DNA of 43,735 nucleotides from Saccoglossus kowalevskii (lineage: Eukaryota > Hemichordata > Enteropneusta > Harrimaniidae), in contig NW_003144786.1 in assembly GCF_000003605.2 (NCBI RefSeq), positions 1,732,693 through 1,776,427 on the forward strand. Direction: 5' to 3'. A program made the translations under genes and the position numbers. The notes under the pieces were generated by a model. That model was not told the origin of the DNA. It ran no database searches and was given only the letters and a program-made list of their open reading frames with translations. Position 1 is the stretch's first letter. Every line of letters starts with the position of its first letter. Shown here piece after piece: positions 26,917 to 38,270 of the stretch.

Positions 26917-27588
26917 GCGCCAGTTCAGTGCGTGACTTGGGGGTCAAACTTCGGTCAAAACACACTTGATGTCAGCAAGTTTCGCAACGTACTTGAAGTT
27001 CAATTGTGCCCCAAAATGATGTCGACGATCACTCAATTGTCGCAACGCATGTTGTACCAAGTCCATGATACACCCCGTTTCGACTTTGGCTTGCTTTTTC
27101 TTCTTAGTGCATGTTCTTGTTCACGTAAATGCGACCTCTCACCAATGTATTAAAACACTTTGAATTTATACTTATGCGTGATTATATTTGGTCTACGCGA
27201 AACATTAATCTTTCTAAACATTTTCTGAGACCATGCATGATATATATTCACAAAATAATGCGATCTTATTTTATATTATGTTGATCTCTACGTCTTTCTG
27301 GATCGTTTTGTGATTTTATTCCAAAGCTCAGGCAAATAAAATAATGTGAACTATTATAGACTAGTTTCCTAGCTTTTGGCTCAGCCAAATTGGTTTAATT
27401 TTTCATTAGAACTTTGTGATCCTTTTAATTTCCCAGTTCTTTGTGTTCATTAATGGTCTTGACAATAAGTGTGAATTGCTGTGCGAGCCCACCGCACACG
27501 ACCGCGGTAAACCGGGGTCATGGAATCTATGCATAAATTTGCATAAAATGCGGTCGACCGGCGAGCACCCACCACCACCGCGGTATTG

Positions 27589-27627
27589 ACCGCGGTGCAC
27601 CGCCCGTTTGATTTCCTACTCTTCCCT
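27589..27627 (-). repeat. Right terminal inverted repeat of the 2.24-kb transposon
   Basis: 39 bp beginning ACCGCGGT and ending cttccct, directly followed by the aata duplication. Confidence 0.95.
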
Positions 27628-27739
27628 AATACAAAAAGATGTTGAAATTTAGATGATGCAGTCTATGTAGGGTGTAATTACAAACAGTGTTAACTTACAT
27701 ACTAAATTTAGTTTTCAAGTAGATTGCAAATCATGTATA

Positions 27740-28160
27740 CGCTAACATAAAACTAGTCTGTGTCATGATTTCCTCTGTAATTTCAAGGTCACCATGTATC
27801 AAAAAAGTACATTGTCATAGGCGTAGTTAGCGACTTGTCTGTATTAACTCGCAATGTTTTGCTGTCCAGTTGAACGTATATGATGTAAAACAATTACAGC
27901 AATTACTTCCTGCGATGACTTCCCCTTTAATTACAAGGTCATCACGTAGAATGGGATGATGTCATTGACGCAGTCAGTGAATTGTCAGAACTCTACATTT
28001 TGCTGTCAAATCACCTACGTATACAAAGTAAAAAAATTACCGCAATTACTTCCTGCGATGACTTCCCCTTTAATTACAAGGTCATCACGTATCAGAATGG
28101 AACGATGTCATTGACGCAGTCAGTGAATTGTCAGAACTCAACATTTTGCTACTAAGACAT
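27740..28160. repeat. Tandem triplication, unit about 145 bp
   Basis: Units two and three share tgcgatgacttccccttta (27911 and 28054, period 143) and attgacgcagtcagtgaatt. An older, more diverged first unit starts near 27761 (tgtcatgatttcctctgtaa). Each unit has a caaggtcatcacgta-like word, part of which resembles a CRE half-site. Confidence 0.9.
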
Positions 28161-31100
28161 TTTAGTGACACCGGATTAGATGACCTTCCAGGTATGCATG
28201 CTGTTACAAGATTCCAGGAATATTTTCCCAACAGTAGCTAGGTCAAACCAAGTTACATTCATTGTTCATATCATGGTGATGACAAGTATTAAACCCCCCT
28301 CCCCCACCTAATGTGGCATGCAACTAACATGTACATGATTGATCCATCCGCAACTTTAGGATTTGTCACTTTGTTGGCAGTTTTACAAGGATTCTAAATA
28401 TATTCGTTTTTCATGTAAGCAGACACATGATGTAGAATAATTAGAATATTTGTCATATTTGACATAGACGTAATATTATTAACATGATTCATATTTGTGT
28501 ATTGAAAATGGTTATTAATTGTGGACCACATTGTAGCGACATTGTAGCCTGACTTGGATCATCTACGTCATCTATATCTAATTTCTGTTTAATCACTCTT
28601 TCATATTATACATTAGAAGACCACTCACTATCCGACCCTGGATGAACTGTCTGACCTTTGACCCATTCCAACTCATTTATGTATGTCATCACTTTATACT
28701 TGGTGCATCTTTCTTGTTAGATAACTAATAATTATGTTCACAGAGTAGGCCAATCCTGTCCACTCAAACATTTCTGCAAATTTTAACTTTGTTTTATAAT
28801 TATTCTTATTATCATATTTAATTAATTTTAAGTAGTATCGTAGATAACGAAAATCCGATTAACATTTCTGTAATGATTAGTCTGTAAGGAAAACTAGACG
28901 TACATGTATGTATTGTGCTTTTTAAATTCTATTCTGAATCTAATGAGAAATAAATATGTTGAATATCATAATGGGAGGTATGGCGTTGGTATTAGAAGTG
29001 GAATGAGATCTGCTGTGAACCGCAATTCTTGTGACAAGACATAATAAATGTGTCTGGGTCAATTTTTTCAACATCTACAACTCCTCACATTATGGTGACA
29101 TGTTTTGTCAAACAAAAATTTTTAGTATGATTCGCGTTCATTTATTGTATCCAAACTACGCATAGTCAGGTGGGTTTTTGGTTTACTTTCTGTTTTAAAC
29201 GGTTCATTATTTTTTACTTGTATTTTTAATTAATTGTAATAAATATTTCCAATAAATAATATTTATTTTGTCATTTTGAACTGCCCAAGCTTGTGTTAGT
29301 CCAGGTATCATATTTCTTTATTTTAGAAGCGACAAGCACTATGTGGTGCAGTGTATTTTCATAGATTTAAAGATTATCAAACTCAAAAACTAGCATTCAA
29401 CCATTTATACTAACTAACCTATTTAAAATGTTATTTTAATTTGGGCATGCACTTCCAATAGAGCACATACAGTATGTCTTTGATCACACTTGAAACAGCT
29501 GCATAGAAGACGAATAATTGACATGGCCTCCTGCAACTGACAAGTGTATATTATCCCTAATCTCATGTGTGGAGAGATTAAACCTGCTGGTCATCAGCAT
29601 CAAAGAAAACATTACATCCAGTGGTTATCATCATCATCATCTGAGCACTGCGTGGTCATTCATTACCAATCCTGTATGTCAGCATTTCAAGTCTAATGTA
29701 ATTTATAGATTGCAGTGGTATATGATACACTGGCATAACTTCAACTTCAAATAATAGTAAATCAGATAAAATTTATTCAGATGTTTGAGACTTTCATGTG
29801 CATCTGTTTATGTTTACGGTATAATTCATTGCCATTAGTACCCGACCTATATTCATTCAACGTAACACTTTACATTTTTACATTTCACGAAATATACCTA
29901 TATGTAAATAAGGAAAATTATGTCAAAAATTAACAAAGTAACTATAGAAATATACTTAAAAAAAACACTATTTGGTGGGAAAAATGTTTGCTTTAAAGCC
30001 AGATCCTAACACGACTTAGTACATGTAGCTGCCCAAAATGATTCAGGTTTTGGAAGTTAAGTGTTTATTTAATAGACAGCTTTTTTTTCATGTGGATAAC
30101 AATTTTGCTGATGTGAATCGGAAGCAGCTGAGCAGTCATGCATACAGTGATGATATTTGTGTTCTGGTGCAGGATGCATCAAGTAAATTCTTGCCATCAA
30201 CATTTCTAACATTTTTTCTTTCAAATCATCCATCATTTTAAGGAATGTCAAATATTGATGATGATTTTCAATGTAGTATAGATTTTTAACTTGATGTTAC
30301 CAGTATGTGAAGTTCTTGATGCATGTAGCCAATGCGCAGCAATAAACAAGATCTGTATAACTGTCAGATTTTTAGTGTAATCTTAATCGTGTAACAGAAA
30401 AAAAAAGAAAATGTACCCTATTTCTGATTCATGCACCTTCATCACTCTCAGCACACAGTAGTTCTTTTTTATGACATTATGCTTTTGTTTTTATTACCTC
30501 TTTTTGTTTCATGTTTGTATTATGAAAAGAATCATGTATGTCTATTCATTACTAATATAAGGTTATAGTACCCGGTATTACTGTAGCATTACTATAAATT
30601 TAACTTAAATATACCGGTATATATTTATATTATATTATTGTATTCAATCTATTTATAATATTCAATTTACAATAAATTAAAATGGAAATATTTCTTTGAT
30701 TTGGGGGGATCAAGTTTGTAGTGCTACTCCTGTGTATCAAGATACTCATTGATTATGTTATGACAAAACATATAGTTCTCCAAAAGGTCTGTTATCTAAT
30801 CCGGGACTGAGTTGACACATGTCAAAACATGTGTGTGAACAACTCATATTCACATCAATATAACTGCTCTTTGAATCTTTCTTTGCCATTCATTTGACTC
30901 ATAATAAATACCATAACAGAAAGTAGAATCAGACAAATAGGTGTACCGTTTGCCATGTTTGGGTCAAAAAACAGATCTACAAATGAGGGCATGATTTCGG
31001 CTTGAGCCGAGTGGTTACCAAATGGGTCCTGATGAAGGTTGTGACTAAGGTGAACACAATTGTTTTAATCCCTCTGCAAAGAATTAAAAATTTCACCACA

Positions 31101-31570
31101 TGTCAAAATCTCATAACGTGAACACAGGTATGTCCTTAAAAAACACATGAACATTTAATATTGTATAGCGTTGAAATCATACTAATTACTTTGTATATTT
31201 GAGTTCTCAGTCCCTAAGGATGCCTAAGGCATCTGAATTCTGACATGCATCAGACCATTCAATGTTGTCTCTAACTAAAGAATGTGGATCATACACATGT
31301 TTTTCTACATAAATATCTGCATTTAAAATGTATTCCCTTGAGAAGTCAGAAGCTATAAATGAATACTTGGCACATGCTCATTTCATTATCTTTTCAATAC
31401 TTCTTCATGCTTTGGCCTACTTATTATTGTTGTGTGAACAGCTGTTTAACTATAGTTTAATAAATTATTTTATGGTAGCCATGACCAAGTAAGTCCAGTT
31501 TTATGCTTCAAACTATCAAAACATAAGATTATATTAACACATGTATAAAATACTGATTACTTAGATTAAG
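28161..31570. other. Non-coding AT-rich stretch
   Basis: No supported gene. Several 60-80 codon ORFs in both strands have low-complexity or unrecognised translations. I see no transposon ends. Confidence 0.5.
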
Positions 31571-31951
31571 CCTGAATAGGCGATTTTCTGTACAATTGCG
31601 AGATCTCGCGAGATGTATGAAAAACGCGCATCGAACGTCTGCCGCAAAAATCGAACGATTTGATTTTGAACTAGAATTTCTTTATTTCGTAACTCACATC
31701 GACCGGCCGATCTTCGACAGAGGAATATTGCTTTCGAATACCCTTACTTAATCAAAATTGCCTTTCATCAAATGTGGACAGCACATTATTAAACATGGAA
31801 ATGTCCCCCAAAATACTTCGCGTTTGTCGAATCCCACGCGATGTTTGACGCCACTACGACGCTATGACCTTTGTTTGTCCTGTTTTTACGTTCGATTTCA
31901 CGCATAATGCGTGATTCTCGCAGTGAATGGAAAATGGTCTATTGCACCTGG
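31571..31951. other. CpG-rich island-like segment, possible inserted element
   Basis: This 380-bp segment has dense CpG (gcgagatctcgcgagatg, gaccggccgatcttcg, cgcgatgtttgacgcc) within CpG-poor DNA. Its ends are weakly inverted: cctgaataggcgatttt on the left against the complement of aaaatggtctattgcacctg on the right. TCTCGCGAGA at 31604-31613 is a known promoter motif in animals (Kaiso/ZBTB33-type). It could be a CpG-preserving transposon copy or a real promoter. No transcript start or ORF follows. Confidence 0.5.
31898..31914. promoter_or_regulatory. Perfect 17-bp palindrome
   Basis: TCACGCATAATGCGTGA reads the same on both strands around a central A/T. It lies in the CpG-rich segment. A dimeric DNA-binding protein site is a plausible but untested reading. 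Confidence 0.5.
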
Positions 31952-33579
31952 CTGAAGTTAGAAGCATATTCATATTCATACTGGTGTGAACGTATCCCAT
32001 GGGCAGATACGCATAACGTAAAATAATTGTAATGGTAGGTGTTAACTTGGGTTGGTAATAACGCTAGAGTCCCCCAACTTACATTTAAAAACATAACCAT
32101 CAGAGTAAACCAAAAACATCAAACAAAATCAAATGACGTGCAATCTACTTAACTATGAATTGACGTTATATTCAACCCAAACAATGTGTTGACTCGCATC
32201 AATCAGATCTGATGTACACGCAGGTGGTATGTCAACAACAAAAACAAATTAGTGATTACATTTGCTGTTTAGCCTCCCTAACCGACAAGATAAACATTTG
32301 TAAACGTGGATATATATACTGGTGATCAATTAAAATCAAGTTGGTAATCTCATCAGCTGTCTAGGACCCCCAATGACTAGATAAACATATGGTACTTTGT
32401 GAAAATATACTGCTAACTGTCTGAATTGCTTGATATTTCATAATTGGACAACATTTTAATTTTGGGTTCAATAACTTTGAATAATGATGTAAATTTAATC
32501 TCGGGAGTATTATTTAGAAAATATTTCCTGACAATCACCAAGATATTGTGTTGCATTTTTGAGTGAACAAATCATAAAACCCCTTTATGTCACAGCATTT
32601 TTTCAGTTGCTTCTCAAAATAGGTAGGTGAATGTGTATTTTGAGCTCCATGCAGGTATTTGTATAATTATATAAACCTTTGCATCGAATAATTTAGCAAG
32701 TGAGACAACAAACTTCTTTATGATTTACCGTACAACAAATCACCAAAAACCACAGTGAAGTAACTTGGTTGAGGTTGAAAATGTTGTCTTCATTTGATGT
32801 TCTATGATTACCTCAGTAAGATTTCAATTATGACAAACACTATTTATTGCTCAAGGAACACCCAGTAGAAATTGTCATGGTAACAATATCTTTTTTGCAA
32901 TTACACAGGTACCATGCAGATGTACGTAATGAAACTTTTCTGTCAGTTACTAAGCATTATTAACATTTTTCAACATTAGTTACCACAGTGAAAATTTCAA
33001 TTAGTTTATAATGGTAAAAGTTATTAATACCCATGTACCTTGCAAGTACTATCACCATAGCAACATCATTTGAAGAAACATAATTATGCAAATAAGCCAC
33101 AAATAAATGGCATGTCCTTGGTTGATTCAATAATTGTATAGTACTTTTGATAATAATTCTGTTGCTACTAGCCTTCGCCAATAATTGATATATCAACTTT
33201 TTAGCTCGTCTGAAAAAATATGTATATTGATTCTTATTTTTTTTTAGAAAAATATAAAACACATATTTTTTCTTTTCTCCTAAGGCTTACAGATTGTTGG
33301 ATTATTCTAAGTCTGAAAGAATTTCAAAATTAATGAGCTTAGAGATATAAAATAGTATTGTTTGTTGGAAATTTAATCTTTTTAAAAAAAATGTTATTCT
33401 TGTATTTAAACAAACCAGCATAATCAATGAAAAAGCTCTGGTAAAAGCATCTTGTGAAATTGGTCTCAAAATTGTTTCTAGCTGATTTTGTTTAATACAT
33501 TAAATGCCTGTATTACACCAGATGAATTTTTAATGCACATATTTCTGTGGTCTAGGTCTAGAAGAAACATTTGTTTTTT
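31952..33579. other. Non-coding stretch
   Basis: AT-rich, with no supported gene or repeat. A 100-codon minus-strand ORF at 32960-33262 is Lys/Asn/Tyr-rich and matches nothing I know. Confidence 0.5.
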
Positions 33580-34284
33580 AGCTCCGCTGTCGACTTTGTC
33601 GAGCGGAGCTTATCATATGAGTGATTGTCCGTCGTCGTCGTCGTCCGTCGTCATTTTTGGTAAAAAGTGATATTTTCGACTTAAAAACCCAGAGTGCAAT
33701 TGCTTTGATATTACATATATAGGTACTACATGTGGACCTCTCTCAGATTTGTTCATTTTGTGATGATATCTTCAATTCTCTAATTTTGGTGAATATTTTT
33801 GTAATTTTTGGTAAAAAGTGATATTTTCGACTTCTTGTTAAAAACCAATAGTTCAATTGCTTTGATATTACATATATAGATACTACATGTAGACCTTTCT
33901 CAGATTTGTTCATTTTGTGATGATATCTTCAGTTCTCTAATTTTGGTGAATATTTTTGTCATTTTTGGTAAAAAGTGATATTTTCGACTTCTTGTTGAAA
34001 ACTGTATGTCCGATTGCTTTGATATTACATATATAGGTACTACATGTGGACCTCTCTCAGATTTGTTCATTTTGTGATGATATCTTCAATTCTCTAATTA
34101 ATTTATTTTGGTGAATATTTTTGGTATTTTTGGTAAAAAGTGATATTTTCGACTTCTTGTTAAAAACTGTAAGTCTGATTGCTTTGACACTATTCATATT
34201 GTTCATTTTCTAATGATGTTTTCAGTTCTTTAATTGAAATGTGCATTGCTAACAGCGGAGCTATCTCAGCCGATAGGCTGCTTG
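33580..34284 (+). mobile_element. Hairpin-ended element with core repeats, copy 2 (longest)
   Basis: Head hairpin AGCTCCGCTG...GAGCGGAGCT, then a gtcgtcgtcg run. Four core units start with ggtaaaaagtgatatttt at 33659, 33810, 33967 and 34132, giving spacings of 151, 157 and 165. The tail reads ctaacagcggagctatctca and closes with a small hairpin cagccgataggctg and cttg. It is flanked by T-runs on both sides. Length 705 bp, non-coding. Confidence 0.88.
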
Positions 34285-34935
34285 TTTTTTGTTTTGTTTT
34301 TTCAGAATTTTAGAAGAAGAAAAATTTGGTTTTCCTAAATAATTAAAATAAAAGCACATGATCAATTATATGTGCATTTATTTTATAAAAAGGTAACTTT
34401 AATATGGGTATCTATTTTATCATAGACCCTCTAGGTCTATGATTTTATGAAAAGATATTGATCACTAACTTAAAATTTTGCTTTGTATATATCCATCGAC
34501 CACTTTTTGGGTAAAATACCAGTACCTGCCTGGAGATGAGTCTTACTGATTTGTTAACAAATATATTTAATCTTCCCTGATTTAAAATTAAGAATCTCTG
34601 ATCTGACCCACTATGAATTTAAAACAAAAAATGTCAGAAAATAATCAGATATGTTAAATGACATATTTCTGAAACATTTGACAAAAATACACACCAATTT
34701 AGTAGCAGTGTTTTGCATTCTTTAATTATTTTTTTGCAGTATAAATTTATTTTGAACATTTTTAATTGATCAGTGATTTATGAAAATAAGTGACAAATTT
34801 TGATAATGCATGAATCCTATGCAAACCCAAACCTGTCCTACATGATGATCTCTGTGTAAACTGGAAACCTGTCTAAACTGAACACTTTGTAAACTGTCTG
34901 AGCTGAGCTCTGCATCCACTGAAATGAAGATGAAG
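34285..34935. other. Non-coding stretch leading into the minisatellite
   Basis: AT-rich. From about 34850 degenerate versions of the minisatellite unit appear (tgtgtaaactggaaacctgt, ctttgtaaactgtctgag). Confidence 0.6.
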
Positions 34936-35785
34936 CCTGTGTAAACACAAATCTGTGTGAGATGGACTGTGTAAACACAAATATCTGTGTAAGATGAACC
35001 CTGTGTAAACACAAATATGTATGTAAGATGAACCCTGTGTAAACACAAATCTGTGTATTAAGATGGGCCTTGTGTAAACACAAATATGTAAGATGGATCC
35101 TGTGTAAACACAAATCTATGTAAGATGGACCCTGTGTAAACACAAAATATGTGTAAGATGAACCCTGTGTAAACACAAATCTTATTTAAGATGGACCCTG
35201 TGTAAACACAAATCTGTGTAAGATGGACCCTGTGTGTAAACACAAATCTATGTAAGATAAACCCTGTGTAAACACAAATCTGTGTAAGATGGACCTTGCG
35301 TAAACACAAATCTGTGTAAGATGGACCCTGTGTAAACACAAATCTGTTTAAGATGGACCCTGTGTAAACTCAAATCTATGTAAGATAAACCCTGTGTAAA
35401 CACAAATCTGTGTAAGATGGACCTTGCGTAAACACAAATCTGTGTAAGATGGACCCTGTGTAAACACAAATCTGTTTAAGATGGACCCTGTGTAAACACA
35501 AATATATTAAGATGTACCCTGTGTAAACACAAATCTATGTATAGATGAACCCTGTGTAAAGACAAATCTGTGTAAGACTGACCTTGCGTAAACACAAATC
35601 TGTGTAAGATGGACCCTGTGTAAACACAAATCTGTGTAAGATGGACCCTGTGTAAACACAAATCTGTGTAAGATGATCCCTGTGTAAACACAAATCTATG
35701 TAAGATTAACCCTGTGTAAACACAAATATATGTAAGATGTACCCTGTGTAAACACAAATCTGTGTAAGATGAACACAGTGTAAAC
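34936..35785. repeat. 32-bp minisatellite, about 27 units, each with a forkhead-type site
   Basis: The consensus unit is gatggaccctgtgtaaac followed by acaaatctgtgtaa. Units vary from 28 to 36 bases. I count 24 units with GTAAACA, the forkhead core. Higher-order order is visible: a three-unit block (aaaccc, then acctt, then gcgtaaacac) recurs near 35262-35345 and 35388-35470. Minus-strand ORFs across it (up to 120 codons) come from the stop-free repeat read in rotating frames and are not genes. Confidence 0.97.
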
Positions 35786-36472
35786 CAGGGGGGGGAGTTG
35801 CATGACACGATTGGTTGAAATACTCGTCTCATTTGCATAAATTAATATTCATGAGCAATGACAAATTCATCTTTTCAGTAAAATTGTGCCAAAATGCTTT
35901 CCGATAGCATACATGTTAGTTCTAAATTGATTGATTCTATCGTTACGAGCTGAAAAAATAATCGGAAAAACGATGTAAAGGTAATTTTTGAGACACATTT
36001 TCGATCAGGCTCCAGCTAACTATTGAAAGTAAACACAGGTTTTCTCTTTACCATGATCTTAGCAAGTTATGAAATTCATGGAGAATGCAGAGGCACGTTT
36101 ATATTTCACTCTAGTACTATTGCTCAAAATTGCTCAAAATGTTTTCGGTGCATTTCAATGAACCACAGTGTGTGTGCATGCGCAATTTGAACGCAATAAA
36201 ATCACGCGTAGAACTCGGGCTCCAGCAAGAAATTGTGGCGTCAAACTGGTTGTTGGTTAAATTGTTTTGCAATAGACATAATTTTGGAGCCTGTATTTGT
36301 CTATAAAATGTTTCTAAGTTTTGTTGAGGATTATTCTGTAAAGGAATGGCTGAAATTATTTTATCTGTTCGTAAACGGGATGTTGTTGCTTGACGATGGG
36401 CTACGGACGACTGACGTCGAAACGTTCCATTCAGATCAGATGGCACCCTCTCATGCCAATCCCCCCCCCCAG
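35786..36472. mobile_element. 687-bp hAT-like insertion inside the minisatellite
   Basis: GTGTAAAC occurs just before (35778-35785) and just after (36473-36480) the segment. The minisatellite unit interrupted on the left resumes on the right (acaaatctga). The segment begins CAGGGGGGGGAG and ends CCCCCCCCCCAG. Inside, gttgcatga and the complement of tcatgccaat form imperfect terminal inverted repeats. An 8-bp duplication and a CAGGG start fit the hAT superfamily, though the right end is CAG rather than CTG. No transposase is present; a 121-codon minus-strand ORF (36117-36482) is not recognised. Confidence 0.75.
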
Positions 36473-36480
36473 GTGTAAAC

Positions 36481-38270
36481 ACAAATCTGAAGGAAGAAGG
36501 ATTAATTGAGAATTACACCAAGCTTAGGTGGCCCTGGATGCAAATGAGCTTTCCTGATATTACATCCCATAATATAACAAGTTATTTGATACCTATTATC
36601 ATGGTTAATCCTTTAAAGTGGCAATGCATGTGCGCATCAACTTAAGAAACCAAGATAAGAATGTGATTAAGAATGTGATGTCAGATAACAGGTGATGATT
36701 TTCTTTACTTCACCATTGACCCTGACTATGATAGATTTCACAGGGCTGTAAAATGCAAAGAAAATTGTTGTCTTTGTTGATGGTTAACATCTTATGAGTG
36801 AAAAAAATTAGATTTGATTCTCATCATGGTCCACATTTTATGATTAAAAAAAAAGAAATTTGAAATTTCCATTCTATAATTTCTCAGATACAACATCATT
36901 TGTCTGGGGAAAAAAATTCAGCAGGAAATTTATTTGTTTCACTTCTTTCTTGTTATTCAGTCTATACATACATGTACGTATTCATCCTTGTCTTGGAAAG
37001 ACGATTGTAAATGTATGCAACTGCAATTGATTTTAATTCTGCACATCAGTGAGATGTAGTTACAGATTACGTACACCGGCGATTAGAATTGAAAGATTCT
37101 CTATCTATATAGGATTTTAATTATATTAATGTCTGACTAGTATAATTGTAGTATGGTAGGGTGATGGCAGTATGCAGCTTCTTTCCATGCTTTCACTTAG
37201 ATTGGAGCATTCCAATTGGAGTTAGGGGTGAGAGGTACATTTCAAGAGGGATTTTCTTATATATATATATATATATACATTTGTTCAAATAATATTCATG
37301 AGATATGTCTACGTCATAACCTCGTTAAAGGTTATTAGCATATTGTGTATGCAGTGCGCATGCTTTGGGCTCTTTTTTCGTATTCCACAACGCGTGCGTC
37401 AATTGAAGATTACTTTCCATGCATCGTATTATTCAACACTGTCAATGAGGTTTCACCATATTGATGGTGCTGAAGGTTGTGTTCGTATTCGAAACCCAAA
37501 TATAAGCGACACTACCAGATATATACAACAGCTAACAAGCCACACCAACCCAGTGACAGCTGAGGATTTGTACACATGCACTCCCACCATGCCATACACT
37601 GTAATATGCAATTACAATTCTGGTTTCCCCATAACTCTGTAAACAACACACAGACATCACTCTTGGTTCAGGCGCACGGATCACTTCATGGGGGATGGGG
37701 GTATATAGTGCATATGCTGAATTTCAAACAAGCAATGCAATTTTGTTGATCATTGATTTTGCTATTTGATAGAACAATAGACATGCAACGCCCAAATATT
37801 TGAAATAGTTTTTAAAAGATAGCTGAGTGAACATGGGGGGGGGGGGTTACAAAAGGGGGCAGCTAGAAGAACTACATAAATACAGTTGAGAAACGTGGAT
37901 TAACTGAAAAAGAGCTGGTGTGTGTGTGTTTCACTGAGTAAATATGACCATGACATAGTTTTTTAACTCCCAAAATATTCCCTAAAAAAATATTTCGCTA
38001 TAGAAAAAAATAATTTGCATGTTCGTTTATCTTGTTTAGGCAGAACAGTGAGCAAAATTTCAGAAACTGACACGAGTTAGTTGAGGGGATTTTTAACGAT
38101 ATGAATTGAAGACCCGGATGAGTAGTGTAATGCAATTCTGTATTTTTGGAACATTTTAAATTTGTCCTACCTTCCTGTTTGTTGCCCTTAGATCATGCAA
38201 TATGTGCAAGTGCACAAACGATAAATGCACAAACGCTGTCAATTTAGAAATCAGGAATTACTTGGATTAA
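36481..38270. other. Non-coding stretch with one unrecognised 114-codon ORF
   Basis: 37298-37642 (plus) is the longest non-repeat ORF of the window. Its translation ends in TRYIQQLTSHTNPVTAEDLY and onward, with no domain I know. Neither splice sites nor codon bias convinced me. It follows an (AT)9 tract (37259-37276). A run of 12 G lies at 37835-37846. Confidence 0.4.
37259..37276. repeat. (AT)n microsatellite
   Basis: Nine AT dinucleotides in a row. Confidence 0.9.

Larger units (their letters stand above)
25387..27627. mobile_element. 2.24-kb DNA transposon with 39-bp terminal inverted repeats
   Basis: 25387-25425 is the inverted complement of 27589-27627 with one mismatch in 39. The ends begin AGGGAAGAGTAGGAAATC. 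A 4-bp duplication (aata, 25383-25386 and 27628-27631) flanks it exactly. Subterminal DNA on both sides is crowded with ACCGCGGT (25418, 25490, 25518 left; 27501, 27577, 27589 right) and near-copies. The interior is richer in CpG than the surroundings and has no ORF above about 80 codons, so the element is non-autonomous. A 4-bp duplication occurs in a few superfamilies (Sola, some Chapaev/Academ); I cannot assign one. Confidence 0.92.

Noticed and set aside
34936-35785. CRISPR array
   Set aside because: Repeat units are contiguous with no unique spacers, and the genome is animal.
34770-35838. Five overlapping minus-strand ORFs with FTQG/LCLHRVHL repeats, up to 120 codons
   Set aside because: They are the 32-bp minisatellite read in rotating frames. 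The unit length is not a multiple of three and the unit has no stop on that strand, so long open frames arise by default.
36117-36482. 121-codon minus-strand ORF as a transposase fragment
   Set aside because: It lies in the hAT-like insertion but shows no DDE, BED or dimerisation motif that I can recognise, and its start lies in the poly-G end.
37298-37642. 114-codon plus-strand ORF as a possible gene
   Set aside because: No recognised domain, no convincing splice sites or promoter, and the length is not surprising in 43.7 kb. Kept only as a remark.
37835-37859. G-run (12 G then 5 G) as a quadruplex
   Set aside because: Only two separated runs; the long run could fold alone, but the length may also be a sequencing artefact.
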